A stretch of DNA of 64,000 nucleotides from Segatella copri (GCF_002224675.1 NZ_NMPZ01000010.1:83832-147831), one strand, 5' to 3'; shown: positions 20,501-31,987, counted from the stretch's first letter. Numbers and translations are program-made. Notes: generated by a model not told the origin, from the sequence alone.

Positions 20501-21891
20501 ATCTTAGGCTGGAATGCCTGGATACCGAGACGGTGAAGTGTAGGGGCACGGTTCAACATAACCGGATGACCCTTCATCACATTCTCCAGAATATCCCAGA
20601 TAACTGGCTCACGACGATCAACAATCTTCTTGGCACTCTTGACAGTCTTTACGATACCACGCTCAATCAACTTACGGATGATGAATGGTTTGTAAAGCTC
20701 TGCAGCCATCAACTTAGGAAGACCGCACTCGCCCATCTTCAACTCAGGACCTACAACGATTACCGAACGAGCAGAGTAGTCAACACGCTTACCCAACAAG
20801 TTCTGACGGAAACGACCCTGCTTACCCTTCAAAGAATCTGAGAGAGACTTCAACGGACGATTGCTCTCGCTCTTTACAGCAGAGCTCTTGCGTGAGTTGT
20901 CGAACAAGCTATCAACAGCCTCCTGCAACATACGCTTCTCGTTACGGAGGATCACCTCAGGAGCCTTAATCTCTACCAATCGCTTCAAACGGTTGTTACG
21001 GATGATTACACGACGATAAAGATCATTCAAGTCTGATGTTGCAAAACGACCACCATCCAGTGGTACCAAAGGACGAAGCTCTGGAGGAGTAACAGGAATG
21101 ATCTTCATGACCATCCACTCAGGCTTGTTGATTCCCTTGCTTGCACGGAAGCCCTCTACTACGTTCAAGCGCTTCAATGCCTCAGTCTTGCGCTGCTGGC
21201 TAGAGTCATTGTTGGCACGGTCGCGGAGTTCGTATGACAAAGAGTCGAGATCCACATTCTGCAACAACTGATAGATAGCCTCGGCACCCATCTTGGCAAC
21301 AAACTTATTAGGGTCTGTATCTTCCAGACGCTCGTTGTCGCCATTTGGGTCGTACTGATCAAGAATAGCCATGTACTCGTCCTCTGACAAGAGGTCGAGC
21401 TTATGAGAACCATTCAGCTCAATGCCGTCAGCATCAGTCTTACCCTCAAGAATACCAGGCTGGATCACTACATACTTCTCGTAGTAGATAACAGCATCAA
21501 GCTTCTTGGTTGGCATACCGAGAAGGTAACCAATCTTGTTAGGGAGAGAACGGAAGTACCAGATGTGAGCCACTGGTACAACAAGCTCAATGTGACCAGA
21601 ACGCTCGCGACGAACCTTCTTCTCAGTAACCTCTACACCGCATCGGTCGCAGACGATTCCCTTATAACGGATACGTTTGTACTTGCCGCAGGCGCACTCA
21701 TAGTCCTTGGTAGGACCAAAAATGCGCTCGCAGAAGAGACCATCACGCTCCGGCTTATATGTTCGATAATTAATGGTTTCAGGCTTAGTAACCTCACCAT
21801 ACGAATTTTCCAGGATCTCCTCTGGTGAAGCGAGACCGATGGTAATCTTCGTAAAATTATTCTTTACCTTTGTATCTTTTTTGAAAGCCAT
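17557..21891 (-). CDS. rpoC: RNA polymerase subunit beta'
   Basis: The beta' subunit has 1444 residues. The N-terminal zinc ribbon ([20 protein letters not shown]) and the catalytic metal motif [15 protein letters not shown] are intact. The trigger loop region ([16 protein letters not shown]) and the second zinc site ([16 protein letters not shown]) follow. Length and domain order fit Bacteroidota RpoC. It lies 31 nt after rpoB and shares its transcript. Confidence 0.98.
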   Translation of the reverse strand: MAFKKDTKVKNNFTKITIGLASPEEILENSYGEVTKPETINYRTYKPERDGLFCERIFGPTKDYECACGKYKRIRYKGIVCDRCGVEVTEKKVRRERSGHIELVVPVAHIWYFRSLPNKIGYLLGMPTKKLDAVIYYEKYVVIQPGILEGKTDADGIELNGSHKLDLLSEDEYMAILDQYDPNGDNERLEDTDPNKFVAKMGAEAIYQLLQNVDLDSLSYELRDRANNDSSQQRKTEALKRLNVVEGFRASKGINKPEWMVMKIIPVTPPELRPLVPLDGGRFATSDLNDLYRRVIIRNNRLKRLVEIKAPEVILRNEKRMLQEAVDSLFDNSRKSSAVKSESNRPLKSLSDSLKGKQGRFRQNLLGKRVDYSARSVIVVGPELKMGECGLPKLMAAELYKPFIIRKLIERGIVKTVKSAKKIVDRREPVIWDILENVMKGHPVMLNRAPTLHRLGIQAFQPKMIEGKAIQLHPLACTAFNADFDGDQMAVHLPLSNEAILETQILMLQSHNILNPANGAPITVPSQDMVLGLYYITKIRPGAKGEGLTFYGPEEALIARNEGRCDLHALVKVIVDDLVDGKIQKRMIETSVGRVIVNGIIPDEVGFFNDVISKKTLRGLISNVIKAVGMAEACAFLDGIKNLGYRMAYVAGLSFNLGDIIIPPEKEEIVERGRKEVEEITNNYNMGFITNKERYNQVIDAWTHVNTDLGNILMKEMTEADQGFNAVYMMLDSGARGSKDQIKQLSGMRGLMAKPQKAGAEGAQIIENPILSNFKEGMSVLEYFIASHGARKGLADTAMKTADAGYLTRRLVDVSHDVIITQEDCGTLRGLVCTALKNGDEIISSLYERILGRVSVHDIIHPTTGELIVKSGEEITEAKAKIIDESPIESVEIRSVLTCESKKGVCMKCYGRNLATARMVQLGEAVGVIAAQAIGEPGTQLTLRTFHAGGIASNAAANAKIAAKNKSRIEFDELSTVPFVEEDEEGNDIKCEKVVSHLAEIRFVDPNTNIVLATLNVPYGSSLYHKEGEIVEKDTVIARWDPFNAVIVSQYAGTLKFNDVQKDQTYRAEVDETTGLEEKIITDSKNKAMVPSCDVIDANGEIVGTYNFPVGGHLVVEDGQTIKTGEVLVKIPRAVGGAGDITGGLPRVTELLEARNPSNPAVVSEIDGEVTMGKVKRGNREIIVTSKTGDQKKYLVSLSKQILVQEHDAVRAGTPLSDGSVTPGDILAIMGPTAVQEYIVNQIQDVYRLQGVAINDKHFEVVVRQMMRKVRIDDPGDTTFLEQELVDKLDFAEENDRIWGKKVVTNAGDSTELKPGQIITARKLRDENSALKRRDMKLVQVRDAVAATSTQILQGITRAALGTKSFMSAASFQETTKVLNEAAIRGKVDYLEGMKENVICGHLIPAGTGLRQWEKLVVGSKEEYERMQANRKNVLDYADSPIVD

Positions 21892-21922
21892 GTTTCTATA
21901 TCTTAATTAGGGGTTCTCAAAA

Positions 21923-24900
21923 TTAATCAAGTTTGATGCTCAAGCCAAGGCCGCGAAGCTCGTGGAGCAATACGTTGAGTGACTCAGGAATACCTGGTGT
22001 AGGCATTGGATCACCCTTCACGATTGCCTCGTATGCCTTGCTACGTCCTACAACATCATCTGACTTGATGGTCAGAATCTCCTGCAATACGTGGCTAGCA
22101 CCGAATGCCTCGATGGCCCAAACCTCCATCTCTCCGAATCGCTGACCACCAAACTGTGCCTTACCACCAAGTGGCTGCTGAGTAATCAGAGAGTAAGGAC
22201 CGATAGAACGTGCGTGCATCTTATCCTCTACCATGTGACCCAACTTCAAGAAGTAAGTCATACCGACGGTAGCTGGCTGGTCGAACTGCTCACCAGTCTC
22301 ACCATCATAGAGGTAAGTAGAGCAGAAACGTGGAAGACCTGCCTTGTCTGTCCATACAGAGAGGTCCTCAAGATGAGCACCATCGAAGATAGGAGTAGCA
22401 AACTTAACACCCAACTTCTTACCTGCAGCCCCCAGGATACACTCGAAGATCTGACCGAGGTTCATTCGAGAAGGCACACCCAATGGGTTCAATACCATAT
22501 CTACAGGACGACCGTCTGCCATGAATGGCATATCCTCAAGACGTACTACCTTAGAAACGATACCCTTGTTACCATGACGACCAGCAAGTTTATCACCAAC
22601 CTGAATCTTACGCTTCTTAGCGATATAAACCTTAGCCATCTGGAGAATTCCTGATGGAAGTTCATCACCGATAGTGATAGCAAACTTGCGACGCTTCAAC
22701 TCAGCATCGAGCTGCTTATACTTGCGGATATAGTTCATGATCAGGCGCTGAATCAAAGTATTGGTATGATCATCCTCTGTCCAACCATTAGACTGTACGC
22801 CATCATACTCCAGGTTCTTCAAAGCTGTTGTTGTGAACTTGCTACCCTTGGTGATGATCTCAGCACCAGAGTAATCCTTCACGCCCTGAGAAGTCTTGCC
22901 CTCAGTCAAGGTGAGCAACTTATCAACCAAGATATCCTTCAAATCGTCGCCCTTTGCCTCGTACTCCTCATCAATCTTGGCAAGGATAATCTTATCCTGT
23001 TTCTTAGACTCACGAGTCTTAACGGCACGAGAGAACAACTTCTTGTCGATAACAACACCACTCAATGATGGGTTAGCCTTCAATGAAGAATCCTTCACAT
23101 CACCAGCCTTATCACCGAAGATGGCACGGAGCAACTTCTCTTCTGGAGAAGGATCGCTCTCACCCTTAGGTGAAATCTTACCAATCATGATATCGCCTGG
23201 CTCGATACGAGCACCAACGCGAACAATACCATTATCATCAAGATCCTTGGTAGCTTCCTCGCTGACATTAGGAATATCAGAAGTGAACTCCTCAACACCA
23301 CGCTTGGTCTCACGTACATCGAGTGAATACTCATCAACGTGAACAGATGTCAAAACATCATCGCGAACCATACGCTCTGAGATAACGACAGCATCCTCAT
23401 AGTTGTAACCCTTCCAAGGAATGTAAGCTACGAGCAAGTTACGGCCCAAAGCCAACTCACCATTCTCAGTAGCATAACCCTCTGTCAGGATATCACCCTT
23501 CTTGACGCGCTGACCCTTGTTACAGATAGGACGCAAGTCGATGGTCATATTCTGGTTGGTACGACGGAACTTAGGAATGCGGTACTCCTTCAAGGCTGGC
23601 TCGAAGCTTACGAACTCATCATCCTCAGTGCGATCGTAGAGGATACGGATGGTTGTAGCATCTACATACTCTATAACACCCTCGCCCTCTGCAGTAATCA
23701 TGGTACGAGAATCCTCGCACACCTGTTTCTCAAGACCAGTACCTACGATAGGTGCATCATTGTGAAGCAAAGGAACTGCCTGGCGCATCATGTTACATCC
23801 CATCAACGCACGGTGACCATCATCATGCTCCAAGAATGGAATCAAACCTGCTGAAACAGATGCAATCTGCTGTGGGGAAACATCCACATAGTCAACCTCT
23901 GAAGGTGGAACAACTGGATAATCAGCATCCTGACGGCACTTAACCACGTCGCGGATAAATGCACCATCTTCTGTCAAAGGAGCATTACCCTGACCGATGA
24001 TCTTAGCCTCCTCATCCTCAGCTGTCAAGTAAACAACATCATCGTTGTTCATATCAACCTTGCTATCGTTCACCTTACGGTAAGGAGTTACGATAAAGCC
24101 GAGGTCATTGATCTTTGCATACATACAGAGTGAAGAAATCAAACCGATGTTTGGACCTTCAGGACTCTCAATAGGACAAAGACGACCATAGTGAGTATAG
24201 TGTACGTCTCGAACCTCGAAACCAGCACGCTCACGAGACAAACCACCAGGACCAAGGGCAGAAAGACGACGCTTGTGGGTTACCTCAGCCAATGGGTTAG
24301 TCTGGTCCATGAACTGTGACAATGGGTTGGTACCAAAGAATGAGTTGATAACGCTAGAGATGGTCTTGGCATTGATCAAATCTGTTGGAGTGAACACCTC
24401 ATTGTCGCGTACATTCATACGCTCACGGATAGTGCGGCTCATACGTGCCAAACCGATAGAGAACTGGTTAGCCAGCTGCTCGCCTACGGTACGAACACGA
24501 CGGTTAGACAAGTGGTCGATATCATCGACAGTAGCACTTGAGTTGATGAGCTGAATCAAATATTTGATAATCTCGATGATGTCATCCTTAGTCAAAACGC
24601 GGACATCAACATCGGTATCGAGACCTAATTTCTTATTAATACGGTAACGACCAACCTCACCCAAATCATAACGCTTGTCAGAGAAGAACAAGTTCTGGAA
24701 AACTTCACGTGCACTTGCATCATCAGCAGGATCTGCATTACGCAACTGGCGATAGATGTAGTTCACAGCCTCCTTCTCAGAGTTACTTGGGTCCTTGGCC
24801 AAAGTATTGAAGATGATTGTGTACTTGCTGGCAGCATCTACATCCTTATGCAAAAGCACAGAAGCAGCACCACTCTCTACAATCTCCTCAATGTTGTCGG

Positions 24901-25735
24901 CAGTAAGCTCTGTCTCACGCTCCATGATCACCTCGTTACGCTCGATAGATACAACTTCACCTGTATCCTCATCTACGAAGTCCTCATTCCAGCTCTTCAA
25001 GACACGAGCAGCCAACTTGCGACCGATAGCAGCCTTCATATTCTTCTTGTTCACCTTCACCTCTTCAGCGAGATCGAAAATCTGGAGAATATCCTTATCC
25101 TGCTCATAACCGATGGCACGGAGCAAGGTAGTAACAGGCAACTTCTTCTTACGGTCAATGTAAGCATACATCACATTGTTGATGTCAGTAGCAAACTCAA
25201 TCCAGCTACCCTTGAATGGGATGATACGTGCAGAATAAAGCACAGTACCATTGGCATGAACACCCTGTCCGAAGAACACACCAGGTGAACGGTGCAACTG
25301 AGAAACAACAACGCGCTCAGCACCGTTGATGACGAATGTACCATTATCAGTCATATAAGGGATTGTACCCAAGAATACATCCTGGATAAAAGTACCGAAG
25401 TCCTCATGATCAGGATCAGTACAATACAGTTTCATCTTAGCCTTCAAAGGTACGCTATATGTAAGACCACGCTCCAAGCACTCATCGATGGTGTAGCGAG
25501 GAGGGTCAATATAGTAATCCAAGAACTCAAGAACGAAATTATTACGAGTATCGGTGATAGGGAAGTTCTCAGAGAACACCTTATACAAACCGTCATTCTT
25601 GCGTTCCTCAGGCGGAGTATCCAACTGTAAGAAGTCCTTAAAAGACTTTAACTGCACATCGAGAAAATCCGGATATGGATACGGATTATGCACGCTGGCA
25701 AAATTTACTCTGTTATCAACAATTTTTGTAGCCAT
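21923..25735 (-). CDS. rpoB: RNA polymerase subunit beta
   Basis: The beta subunit has 1270 residues. The rifampicin-binding segment reads [20 protein letters not shown], then [20 protein letters not shown], with the Asp, His, Arg and Ser positions in their sensitive state. The C-terminal [20 protein letters not shown] motif is intact. It follows rplL across a 112-nt gap that contains an attenuator-like hairpin. Confidence 0.98.
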   Translation of the reverse strand: MATKIVDNRVNFASVHNPYPYPDFLDVQLKSFKDFLQLDTPPEERKNDGLYKVFSENFPITDTRNNFVLEFLDYYIDPPRYTIDECLERGLTYSVPLKAKMKLYCTDPDHEDFGTFIQDVFLGTIPYMTDNGTFVINGAERVVVSQLHRSPGVFFGQGVHANGTVLYSARIIPFKGSWIEFATDINNVMYAYIDRKKKLPVTTLLRAIGYEQDKDILQIFDLAEEVKVNKKNMKAAIGRKLAARVLKSWNEDFVDEDTGEVVSIERNEVIMERETELTADNIEEIVESGAASVLLHKDVDAASKYTIIFNTLAKDPSNSEKEAVNYIYRQLRNADPADDASAREVFQNLFFSDKRYDLGEVGRYRINKKLGLDTDVDVRVLTKDDIIEIIKYLIQLINSSATVDDIDHLSNRRVRTVGEQLANQFSIGLARMSRTIRERMNVRDNEVFTPTDLINAKTISSVINSFFGTNPLSQFMDQTNPLAEVTHKRRLSALGPGGLSRERAGFEVRDVHYTHYGRLCPIESPEGPNIGLISSLCMYAKINDLGFIVTPYRKVNDSKVDMNNDDVVYLTAEDEEAKIIGQGNAPLTEDGAFIRDVVKCRQDADYPVVPPSEVDYVDVSPQQIASVSAGLIPFLEHDDGHRALMGCNMMRQAVPLLHNDAPIVGTGLEKQVCEDSRTMITAEGEGVIEYVDATTIRILYDRTEDDEFVSFEPALKEYRIPKFRRTNQNMTIDLRPICNKGQRVKKGDILTEGYATENGELALGRNLLVAYIPWKGYNYEDAVVISERMVRDDVLTSVHVDEYSLDVRETKRGVEEFTSDIPNVSEEATKDLDDNGIVRVGARIEPGDIMIGKISPKGESDPSPEEKLLRAIFGDKAGDVKDSSLKANPSLSGVVIDKKLFSRAVKTRESKKQDKIILAKIDEEYEAKGDDLKDILVDKLLTLTEGKTSQGVKDYSGAEIITKGSKFTTTALKNLEYDGVQSNGWTEDDHTNTLIQRLIMNYIRKYKQLDAELKRRKFAITIGDELPSGILQMAKVYIAKKRKIQVGDKLAGRHGNKGIVSKVVRLEDMPFMADGRPVDMVLNPLGVPSRMNLGQIFECILGAAGKKLGVKFATPIFDGAHLEDLSVWTDKAGLPRFCSTYLYDGETGEQFDQPATVGMTYFLKLGHMVEDKMHARSIGPYSLITQQPLGGKAQFGGQRFGEMEVWAIEAFGASHVLQEILTIKSDDVVGRSKAYEAIVKGDPMPTPGIPESLNVLLHELRGLGLSIKLD

Positions 25736-25782
25736 TAGAAGTTATTAAATGGGGGTTTTATTAACATGATAATAAAAGACAC

Positions 25783-25820
25783 AAAAAGGTTAGGACTCGC
25801 CTACTAGGAGAATCCTAACC
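25783..25820 (-). terminator. Terminator-like attenuator between rplL and rpoB
   Basis: GGTTAGGA (25788-25795) pairs with TCCTAACC (25813-25820), and an inner CTC/GAG stem extends it. On the minus strand the hairpin is followed by TTTTTGTG. No other promoter motif is obvious before rpoB, so this probably allows partial read-through and sets a lower level of rpoBC than of rplL, as the rplL-rpoB attenuator does in Escherichia coli. Confidence 0.75.
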
Positions 25821-25847
25821 ATTATGTAAGAGATGTAATTAATCTAA

Positions 25848-26225
25848 TTACTTGAGCTCTACCTTAGCACCAGCCTCTTCGATAGCCTTCTTAAGGTTCT
25901 CAGCCTCGTCCTTAGATACACCCTCCTTGATAGTAGAAGGAGCACCGTCTACGAGATCCTTAGCCTCTTTCAAACCGAGACCACAAGCCTCCTTAACTGC
26001 CTTAACAACCTGGAGCTTAGCGCCACCAACCTCAGCGAGGACTACGTCGAAAGAAGACTTCTCCTCAGCTGCAGCTGCACCACCAGCAGCAGGACCAGCA
26101 GCTACAGCTACAGCTGCAGCAGCAGGCTCGATGCCATACTCGTCCTTGAGGACTGTTGCCAACTCATTAACTTCCTTAACAGTAAGATTTACTAACTCTT
26201 CTGCAATAGCTTTGATATCTGCCAT
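25848..26225 (-). CDS. rplL: 50S ribosomal protein L7/L12
   Basis: L7/L12 (125 residues) forms the flexible stalk that recruits translation GTPases. It has the N-terminal dimer helix, an Ala/Gly/Pro-rich hinge (about residues 34-52) and the conserved C-terminal domain with [20 protein letters not shown]. It follows rplJ by 52 nt. Confidence 0.98.
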   Translation of the reverse strand: MADIKAIAEELVNLTVKEVNELATVLKDEYGIEPAAAAVAVAAGPAAGGAAAAEEKSSFDVVLAEVGGAKLQVVKAVKEACGLGLKEAKDLVDGAPSTIKEGVSKDEAENLKKAIEEAGAKVELK

Positions 26226-26277
26226 TTTATTCTAAAAATTTTATTTGTTTATACTATTAATATATGAAATGTTGTAT

Positions 26278-26796
26278 TTACTCAGGACGCTCACCCAAAG
26301 TCTTAAGCACACCGTGAATAGTGTCGCCTCCTGACTGAAGAGCAGAAAGAACGTTCTTTGCTGGAGACTGCAGCAAAGCAACAATCTCTGCGATAACCTC
26401 GTTCTTGCTCTTGAGAGATGCGAGTTCAGCGAGCTTGTCAGCGCCTACATAGAAGCTTTCCTCAGCGTATGCTGCCTTCAATGCTGGAACGCCTTCCTTC
26501 TCGTATTCCTTCAACAACTTAGCTGGTACGTTAGCTGTATTTGTGAACAATACTGCAGTAGTACCCTTCAAGCTGCCATAAAGCTCAGAGAAATCGATGT
26601 CTGAAGCCTCGAATGCCTTGTGGAGCAAGGAGTTCTTAACAACAACCATCTTAATCTCACTCTTAAAGCACTTGCGACGGAGATTGCTAGTCTTCTCAGC
26701 GTCCAATCCTGTAACATCTACAAGATAGAAGTGAGGGAATTCCTGAATCTTCTGTCCAAGTTCGGTGATGATAGTATCTTTAACTTCTTTCTTCAT
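26278..26796 (-). CDS. rplJ: 50S ribosomal protein L10
   Basis: L10 (172 residues) is the stalk base that binds 23S rRNA and anchors L7/L12 dimers through its C-terminal helix. The core has LRRKCFKSEIKMVVVKNSLL and GTTAVLFTNTANVPAKLL. The rplA-rplJ gap is only 18 nt, so the long L10 leader of Escherichia coli is absent. Confidence 0.97.
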   Translation of the reverse strand: MKKEVKDTIITELGQKIQEFPHFYLVDVTGLDAEKTSNLRRKCFKSEIKMVVVKNSLLHKAFEASDIDFSELYGSLKGTTAVLFTNTANVPAKLLKEYEKEGVPALKAAYAEESFYVGADKLAELASLKSKNEVIAEIVALLQSPAKNVLSALQSGGDTIHGVLKTLGERPE

Positions 26797-26814
26797 TTTA
26801 CAAAACTTTTAGAG

Positions 26815-27507
26815 TTATTCAACTGATTTAGGATCAATCTTGATACCCTTACTCATAGTGCTTGAAATAAAGATACTCTTGATATATGTACCTTTAGCAG
26901 CAGCAGGCTTCAACTTGATAACTGTATTGATGAACTCCTTAGCATTTCCGTAGATCTGCTCAGGTGTCATGCTGACCTTACCGATTGATGTGTGGATAAT
27001 ACCAGCCTTATCAACCTTGAAGTCAATCTTACCTTGTTTAACTTCCTTAACTGCCTTAGCAACATCCATAGTTACAGTACCACTCTTAGGGTTAGGCATC
27101 AATCCACGAGGACCGAGAACACGACCCAAAGGACCAATCTTACCCATGCAAGATGGCATTGTGATGATGACATCAATATCTGTCCAACCACCCTTAATCT
27201 TCTCAACATACTCGTCGAGACCTACGTAGTCAGCGCCTGCTTCCTTAGCAGCAGCTTCCTGATCAGGAGTACAGAGTGCGAGCACACGAGTAACCTTACC
27301 GGTACCGTTTGGCAATGAAACAACGCCACGAACCATCTGGTTAGCCTTACGTGGGTCAACACCTAAACGTACATCAACATCGAGAGATGCGTCAAACTTG
27401 GTAGTAGTAATCTCCTTTACCAACTCTGCAGCCTCTTTCAAAGTGTACATCTTCCCTGCTTCAACCTTATCAGCTACTGATTTTTGATTTTTTGTCAGTT
27501 TACTCAT
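26815..27507 (-). CDS. rplA: 50S ribosomal protein L1
   Basis: L1 (230 residues) forms the mobile stalk near the E site. Family motifs include [17 protein letters not shown] and the hinge-domain signature [20 protein letters not shown]. In enterics it represses the rplK-rplA transcript. It follows rplK by 21 nt. Confidence 0.98.
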   Translation of the reverse strand: MSKLTKNQKSVADKVEAGKMYTLKEAAELVKEITTTKFDASLDVDVRLGVDPRKANQMVRGVVSLPNGTGKVTRVLALCTPDQEAAAKEAGADYVGLDEYVEKIKGGWTDIDVIITMPSCMGKIGPLGRVLGPRGLMPNPKSGTVTMDVAKAVKEVKQGKIDFKVDKAGIIHTSIGKVSMTPEQIYGNAKEFINTVIKLKPAAAKGTYIKSIFISSTMSKGIKIDPKSVE

Positions 27508-27528
27508 TTTTCTAATTGAAGTTTTAAA

Positions 27529-27969
27529 TTATTTACCAGGGAAGTCTCCCTTTACAGTAATACCCATACTTCTTGCAGTACCAGCGATGAGCTTCATAGC
27601 TGACTCTACAGTGAAGCAGTTCAAGTCCTTCATCTTATCCTCAGCGATTACCTTTACCTGATCCCAAGTAAGAGAAGCAACCTTCTGACGATTAGGCTGA
27701 GCAGAACCACTCTTGATCTTAGCAGCCTCTTTCAACTGTACTGCAGCAGGAGGAGTCTTGATTACGAAATCGAACGACTTGTCAGTGTAATATGTAATAA
27801 CAACTGGCAATACCTTACCTGCCTTGTCCTGGGTACGGGCGTTGAACTCCTTGCAGAATCCCATGATATTAATACCTTTAGAACCCAATGCAGGTCCTAC
27901 TGGAGGTGAAGGATTTGCAGCGCCACCTTTAATCTGTAATTTGATTAATCCAGCAACTTCTTTAGCCAT
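27529..27969 (-). CDS. rplK: 50S ribosomal protein L11
   Basis: L11 (146 residues) belongs to the GTPase-associated centre and is needed for RelA-type stringent response. The N-terminal loop [20 protein letters not shown] contains the proline-rich thiostrepton site. The C-terminal rRNA-binding domain is complete. It comes directly after nusG, the common bacterial order. Confidence 0.98.
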   Translation of the reverse strand: MAKEVAGLIKLQIKGGAANPSPPVGPALGSKGINIMGFCKEFNARTQDKAGKVLPVVITYYTDKSFDFVIKTPPAAVQLKEAAKIKSGSAQPNRQKVASLTWDQVKVIAEDKMKDLNCFTVESAMKLIAGTARSMGITVKGDFPGK

Positions 27970-28030
27970 TTTTTTGTTAATATTTAAAATTGAAACTTAT
28001 AAAAGGACATCAAGTTCTCGTAACAGAGCC

Positions 28031-28573
28031 TTATTCCTTTTCTACTTGCATAAAACCTAATTCCAATGGAGTTTTACGTCCAAAGATCTTAACCGTTACC
28101 TTAAGCTTGCGCTTCTCCAAGTTAACCTCTTCAATAACGCCGCTAAAGCCACTAAATGGACCTTCCATTACCTTAACAGTATCATTAACCAAGTAAGGAC
28201 AATCGAGATTCTCCTCAAACTCAGTCTCTTCTACAGTACCCAACATACGATTGATATCGCGCTGTGGTACAGGAGTTGGTTCATCCAAACCACCAAGGAA
28301 ACCTAAAACATTAGGCATGAAACGCAGAGTATGCGCAACATCGCCCTTCAGTCTAGCTTCTACAAAAACATAACCAGGAAGAGAAACCTTTTCTTTAACG
28401 ACTCTCTTACCGTTACGTACAGATGCATGCTTCTCGAGTGGTATTAACACCTGAGAAACATTTGCTGCAAGTAAATCATTGTGCTTCATCTCAGCTTCGA
28501 TGTATTCCTTCACCTTAGCCTCCTTGCCGCTTACGGCCTTCAGCACATACCATTTATTTCCTGTGTCTGCCAT
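28031..28573 (-). CDS. nusG: Transcription elongation factor NusG
   Basis: NusG (180 residues) bridges RNA polymerase with S10 or Rho. The NGN domain begins KWYVLKAVSGKEAKVKEYIE, and the KOW domain lies near the C-terminus (VKVMEGPFSGFSGVIEEVN). It lies 12 nt after secE and 61 nt before rplK. Confidence 0.97.
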   Translation of the reverse strand: MADTGNKWYVLKAVSGKEAKVKEYIEAEMKHNDLLAANVSQVLIPLEKHASVRNGKRVVKEKVSLPGYVFVEARLKGDVAHTLRFMPNVLGFLGGLDEPTPVPQRDINRMLGTVEETEFEENLDCPYLVNDTVKVMEGPFSGFSGVIEEVNLEKRKLKVTVKIFGRKTPLELGFMQVEKE

Positions 28574-28585
28574 TTCCTCTAAAAA

Positions 28586-28774
28586 TTAACCTGGATAAAC
28601 TACACCCATAAAGGCTTTGAATACAGAATCCATCGCGAACACCACCAATGCAATGACTAGGGAAGCAGATAATACAACCATTGCACTATGAGTTAGTTCG
28701 GCACGTGATGGCCAAGTAGTCTTATGCGCAAGTTCATCGTAACATGCCTTGCAATAACTTACTATCTTATTCAT
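28586..28774 (-). CDS. secE: Preprotein translocase subunit SecE
   Basis: This 62-residue SecE has one amphipathic helix (CYDELAHKTTWPSRAELTHS, with the conserved W-P-S-R motif) and one transmembrane helix (VVLSASLVIALVVFAMDSVF). It is the single-span short form usual outside enterics. It is cotranscribed with nusG and follows tRNA-Trp by 16 nt. Confidence 0.96.
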   Translation of the reverse strand: MNKIVSYCKACYDELAHKTTWPSRAELTHSAMVVLSASLVIALVVFAMDSVFKAFMGVVYPG

Positions 28775-28790
28775 ATTATCTTCTATTTAG

Positions 28791-28863
28791 CACGGGTTGA
28801 AGGGCTCGAACCCTCGACACCTGGTTTTGGAGACCAGTGCTCTACCAACTGAGCTAAACCCGT
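28791..28863 (-). tRNA. tRNA-Trp (anticodon CCA)
   Basis: A 73-nt cloverleaf is visible on the minus strand. The acceptor stem pairs ACGGGTT with AACCCGT, the anticodon loop is CTCCAAA inside the stem CTGGT/ACCAG, and the T arm holds GGTTCGAGCC. It lies between tuf and secE, probably processed from the same transcript. Confidence 0.95.
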
Positions 28864-28924
28864 AAGTTGACTTCCGCCTCCGCAGAAACGGAAGTCATAT
28901 ATAGTAAATCTAGAAAATTCTAAA

Positions 28925-30121
28925 TTACTTGATATCGTCAAGAATTGATGTAATCTGACCAGAACCTACTGTACGACCACCCTCACGGATAGCGAAACGG
29001 AGACCCTCGTTCAAAGCAACCTTGTAGATCAACTCTACCTCAATCTCTACGTTATCACCAGGCATTACCATCTCAACTCCCTCTGGAAGCTTGATCTCAC
29101 CTGTACAGTCCATAGTACGGAGATAGAACTGAGGACGATACTTGTTACCGAATGGAGTATGACGACCACCCTCTTCCTTCTTCAATACATAGATAGAAGC
29201 CTTGAAGTGATCGTGAGGAGTAATAGCACCTGGGTGTACAACTACCATACCACGCTTAACCTCTGCCTTATCAATACCACGGAGAAGCAAACCTACGTTA
29301 TCACCTGCCTCACCCTCAGCGAGAACCTTACGGAACATCTCAACACCAGTGATGACAGACTTCTTATCCTCACCAAGACCGAGCAACTGAACCTCGTCAC
29401 CTACCTTGCAACGACCAGTCTCGATACGACCTGTAGCAACAGTACCACGACCTGTGATTGAGAATACATCCTCGATAGGCATCAAGAATGGCTTGTCAAC
29501 CTCACGCTCAGGCTCCTGAATCCACTCATCAACAACGTCCATCAAGTGCTCAACAGACTTAACCCACTTCTCAACACCATTCAAAGCACCGAGAGCAGAA
29601 CCGCGTACGATTGGAGTATCCTCCTCATAACCGTACTGCTCGAGGATCTCATGAAGCTCCATCTCAACGAGCTCAAGCATCTCCTCATCGTCAACCATAT
29701 CGCACTTGTTCAAGAAAACGACCAAGCGAGGAACGTTTACCTGACGTGCAAGAAGTACGTGCTCACGTGTCTGTGGCATAGGACCATCAGTAGCAGCACA
29801 AACCAAGATAGCACCATCCATCTGAGCAGCACCAGTAACCATGTTCTTTACATAGTCAGCGTGTCCAGGACAGTCAACGTGTGCATAGTGACGCTTTGCT
29901 GTCTCATACTCGATGTGAGCAGAGTTGATAGTGATACCACGCTCTTTCTCCTCAGGAGCATTATCAATCTGATCGAATGACTTAACTGCCTCAGATGTAC
30001 CGAGCTTCTCATTCAATACCTTAGAGATAGCTGCAGTAAGAGTAGTCTTACCATGGTCAACATGACCAATTGTACCAATGTTTACATGCGGTTTGGTACG
30101 CACGAATTCTTCTTTAGCCAT
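28925..30121 (-). CDS. tuf: Elongation factor Tu
   Basis: EF-Tu (398 residues) delivers aminoacyl-tRNA to the A site. G motifs are GHVDHGKTT (residues 19-27), DCPGHADY and NKCDMVDD. Domains II and III follow in full length. It is preceded by four tRNA genes and followed by tRNA-Trp. No second tuf copy is in the window; the fusA string lacks one. Confidence 0.98.
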   Translation of the reverse strand: MAKEEFVRTKPHVNIGTIGHVDHGKTTLTAAISKVLNEKLGTSEAVKSFDQIDNAPEEKERGITINSAHIEYETAKRHYAHVDCPGHADYVKNMVTGAAQMDGAILVCAATDGPMPQTREHVLLARQVNVPRLVVFLNKCDMVDDEEMLELVEMELHEILEQYGYEEDTPIVRGSALGALNGVEKWVKSVEHLMDVVDEWIQEPEREVDKPFLMPIEDVFSITGRGTVATGRIETGRCKVGDEVQLLGLGEDKKSVITGVEMFRKVLAEGEAGDNVGLLLRGIDKAEVKRGMVVVHPGAITPHDHFKASIYVLKKEEGGRHTPFGNKYRPQFYLRTMDCTGEIKLPEGVEMVMPGDNVEIEVELIYKVALNEGLRFAIREGGRTVGSGQITSILDDIK

Positions 30122-30210
30122 AGCTTTTTCTTTTTATTTATATAAATGAATAATCAATTAATTAATATATTGTCTCCACGCTTTCTACTTCTCACTTCCG
30201 CTTGAAGCAG

Positions 30211-30282
<72 letters not shown>

Positions 30283-30294
30283 ATTTCAACATCG

Positions 30295-30367
30295 AGCGGA
30301 AAACGGGGCTCAAACCCGCGACCCCCAGCTTGGAAGGCTAGTGCTCTATCAACTGAGCTATTTCCGC
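30295..30367 (-). tRNA. tRNA-Gly (anticodon TCC)
   Basis: A 73-nt cloverleaf with acceptor GCGGAAA/TTTCCGC and anticodon loop CTTCCAA. The T arm reads GGGTTTGAGCCC. It is 12 nt upstream of tRNA-Thr(GGT). Confidence 0.95.
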
Positions 30368-30380
30368 TTATCAAAGAAAG

Positions 30381-30462
30381 TGGGTAGTGATGGATTCGAA
30401 CCACCGAAGGCATAGCCAGCAGATTTACAGTCTGCCCCATTTGGCCACTCTGGTAACTACCC
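30381..30462 (-). tRNA. tRNA-Tyr (anticodon GTA)
   Basis: An 82-nt class II tRNA with a long variable arm, acceptor GGGTAGT/ACTACCC and anticodon loop CTGTAAA in the stem CAGA/TCTG. The T arm holds GGTTCGAATCC. Confidence 0.95.
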
Positions 30463-30480
30463 ATGGTCTTTCTTTTTCTG

Positions 30481-30554
30481 AGCCTCTTGTCGGATTCGAA
30501 CCAACGACCCCGAGATTACAAATCACGTGCTCTGGCCAACTGAGCTAAAGAGGC
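30481..30554 (-). tRNA. tRNA-Thr (anticodon TGT)
   Basis: A 74-nt cloverleaf with acceptor GCCTCTT/AAGAGGC and anticodon loop TTTGTAA. The anticodon stem CGTGA/TCTCG has a central T-T mismatch. It is the first gene after the promoter at 30607-30638. Confidence 0.94.
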
Positions 30555-30606
30555 AATCTTTACAGCCGCAATGCGACTAAGTTTTCGACCTATCGGAAAA
30601 CGGCTG

Positions 30607-30638
30607 CAAAGATACAACTATTTTTTCATTCCACCAAA
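30607..30638 (-). promoter_or_regulatory. Promoter of the tRNA-tuf-secE-nusG-rpl-rpoBC string
   Basis: On the minus strand TTTG (30635-30638) is followed after exactly 20 nt by TATCTTTG (30607-30614), a near-ideal Bacteroidota -33/-7 pair. Transcription should start about 45 nt upstream of tRNA-Thr(TGT). Confidence 0.85.
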
Positions 30639-30654
30639 TTTTTCGGAATATTTT

Positions 30655-30954
30655 TTATCGATTTCTTGTTTTTTCTTTAAATTTGGTCAATTGAACCTTC
30701 ATTGAGTCCACTGCTTGGTCAATTCCTTCCTCAAAAGTATCGCATGTCTTCTCAACGAACAATGTCGTTCCAGGGACAGCAACTTCAAGGTGAACTTCCT
30801 TATTAAGAGCGGTAGCAGGCTTAACGACCTTTAATTGCACCTCTACTTTCTGTATATCTTCATAAGTTTTCTCCAACTTGGCGACTTTCTTTTCGATAAA
30901 CGCCTGTAACTTCTCGGTAGCGTCGAAATGAATCGACTGAATCTTAATTTCCAT
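30655..30954 (-). CDS. hpf: Short ribosome hibernation-promoting factor (HPF/RaiA family)
   Basis: This 99-residue protein has the S30AE/HPF fold pattern: MEIKIQSIHFDATEKLQAFI, VEVQLKVVKPATALNKEVHL and a C-terminal helix. Such proteins bind the 30S decoding region and idle ribosomes in stationary phase. I chose the ATG at 30954 because a GGAGG lies 5 nt before it, one of few strong Shine-Dalgarno sites here. The long-form dimerisation domain is absent. It lies 23 nt after the recombinase gene. Confidence 0.92.
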   Translation of the reverse strand: MEIKIQSIHFDATEKLQAFIEKKVAKLEKTYEDIQKVEVQLKVVKPATALNKEVHLEVAVPGTTLFVEKTCDTFEEGIDQAVDSMKVQLTKFKEKTRNR

Positions 30955-30977
30955 AGTGACCTCCAATTTTAAAAAGG

Positions 30978-31862
30978 TTACGCCCTAGGATGGGCAATAT
31001 TATAAACTCGTTTTAATTGCTCGAACGTAGTATGCGTATAAATCTCGGTTGTCGAGAGATTCGCATGTCCAAGCAGCTTTTTCAAACTTTCAATTCCTAC
31101 GTGATGATTCAGCATTGCCGTAGCAAACGAATGTCTCAACACATGAGGACTTTTTTTCTTCAACGAGCAAACCCTTGCGAGGTTCGTTCTCACGATATCC
31201 CTTACCTTTTCAGGCTGCATCCTTTCACCTTTATCAGAAAGGAAGAATGCCGGAGAAGAAGCTTCAACGCTTGCATCCCTCAACTTAAGATATTCGCGGA
31301 GCGTATTTTTAAGCTCGTCACCGAATGGCACTATTCTCTGTTTGTTTCCCTTACCCGTTATCTTGATCTCCGAATTCACGAAGCTGACATCACAGTCATC
31401 CAGATTCACGAGTTCCGACAGTCGCATCCCGGTTTCATAGAACGTTATAATTATGGTACGCGCACGTACATTATTATAATCATCGCCCCACACCTGCCTA
31501 TCCAGAAGTTCATCCATCTCACTTTCCTTAACGAATTGTGGAAGAGGTTTCTCTTTTTTAGGCCCCTTGATGCTATATACAGGATCAGACTCAACATAAT
31601 GTCTTGTCAAAGCAAACCGGTAGAAGGTTTTCAGAGCACTGAGCCGACGTTCGACCGTTGCAGCTGAGTTTCCCTTATCCATCATGCTTTCCATCCAATT
31701 CCGAACCATGTCAGAATCGACAGTCTCCCAAGAGAACGAATCAGACAAGCCTTTAGCAAACTTCTCGAAGTAGGTTAAATCATCCCGATAGCTTTCTACT
31801 GTCCGCGGCGACCTGTTCAGCTCACAGCATAAGTATTCCAAGAACTTGTCTATATTCAACAT
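30978..31862 (-). CDS. Tyrosine recombinase of the XerC/XerD family
   Basis: This 294-residue protein has the SAM-like core-binding domain (residues 1-90) and the catalytic domain with R147 (GMRLSEL), K171, H240/R243 (HVLRHSF), H266 (GHANLS) and Y275. Size and plain chromosomal context fit a housekeeping XerC or XerD that resolves chromosome dimers at dif; the sequence alone does not say which. It probably shares a transcript with hpf. Confidence 0.92.
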   Translation of the reverse strand: MLNIDKFLEYLCCELNRSPRTVESYRDDLTYFEKFAKGLSDSFSWETVDSDMVRNWMESMMDKGNSAATVERRLSALKTFYRFALTRHYVESDPVYSIKGPKKEKPLPQFVKESEMDELLDRQVWGDDYNNVRARTIIITFYETGMRLSELVNLDDCDVSFVNSEIKITGKGNKQRIVPFGDELKNTLREYLKLRDASVEASSPAFFLSDKGERMQPEKVRDIVRTNLARVCSLKKKSPHVLRHSFATAMLNHHVGIESLKKLLGHANLSTTEIYTHTTFEQLKRVYNIAHPRA

Positions 31863-31945
31863 AACAGTTGTAGTTTTTGTTATTCGGCAACGAAATTACG
31901 AAAATATTTCGAAACTACCAAATATTTTGAGGATTTTTTACTTTT

Positions 31946-31987
31946 AATGCTCTCTTCTTGGATTTTTGCTTCCAATAAGAGAGCATT
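31946..31987. terminator. Hairpin between rpsU and the xer gene
   Basis: AATGCTCTCTT (31946-31956) pairs with AAGAGAGCATT (31977-31987), with an inner TTGGA/TCCAA stem. The U-rich side (TTTTC) is on the plus strand, while the minus-strand exit is A-rich. It lies just after rpsU and may stop or process that transcript. Confidence 0.5.

Noticed and set aside
30978..31862. Integrase of a second mobile element
   Set aside because: Its size, plain XerC/D motifs and stable neighbours (hpf, rpsU, tuf string) point to a housekeeping recombinase, and no boundary repeats were seen.
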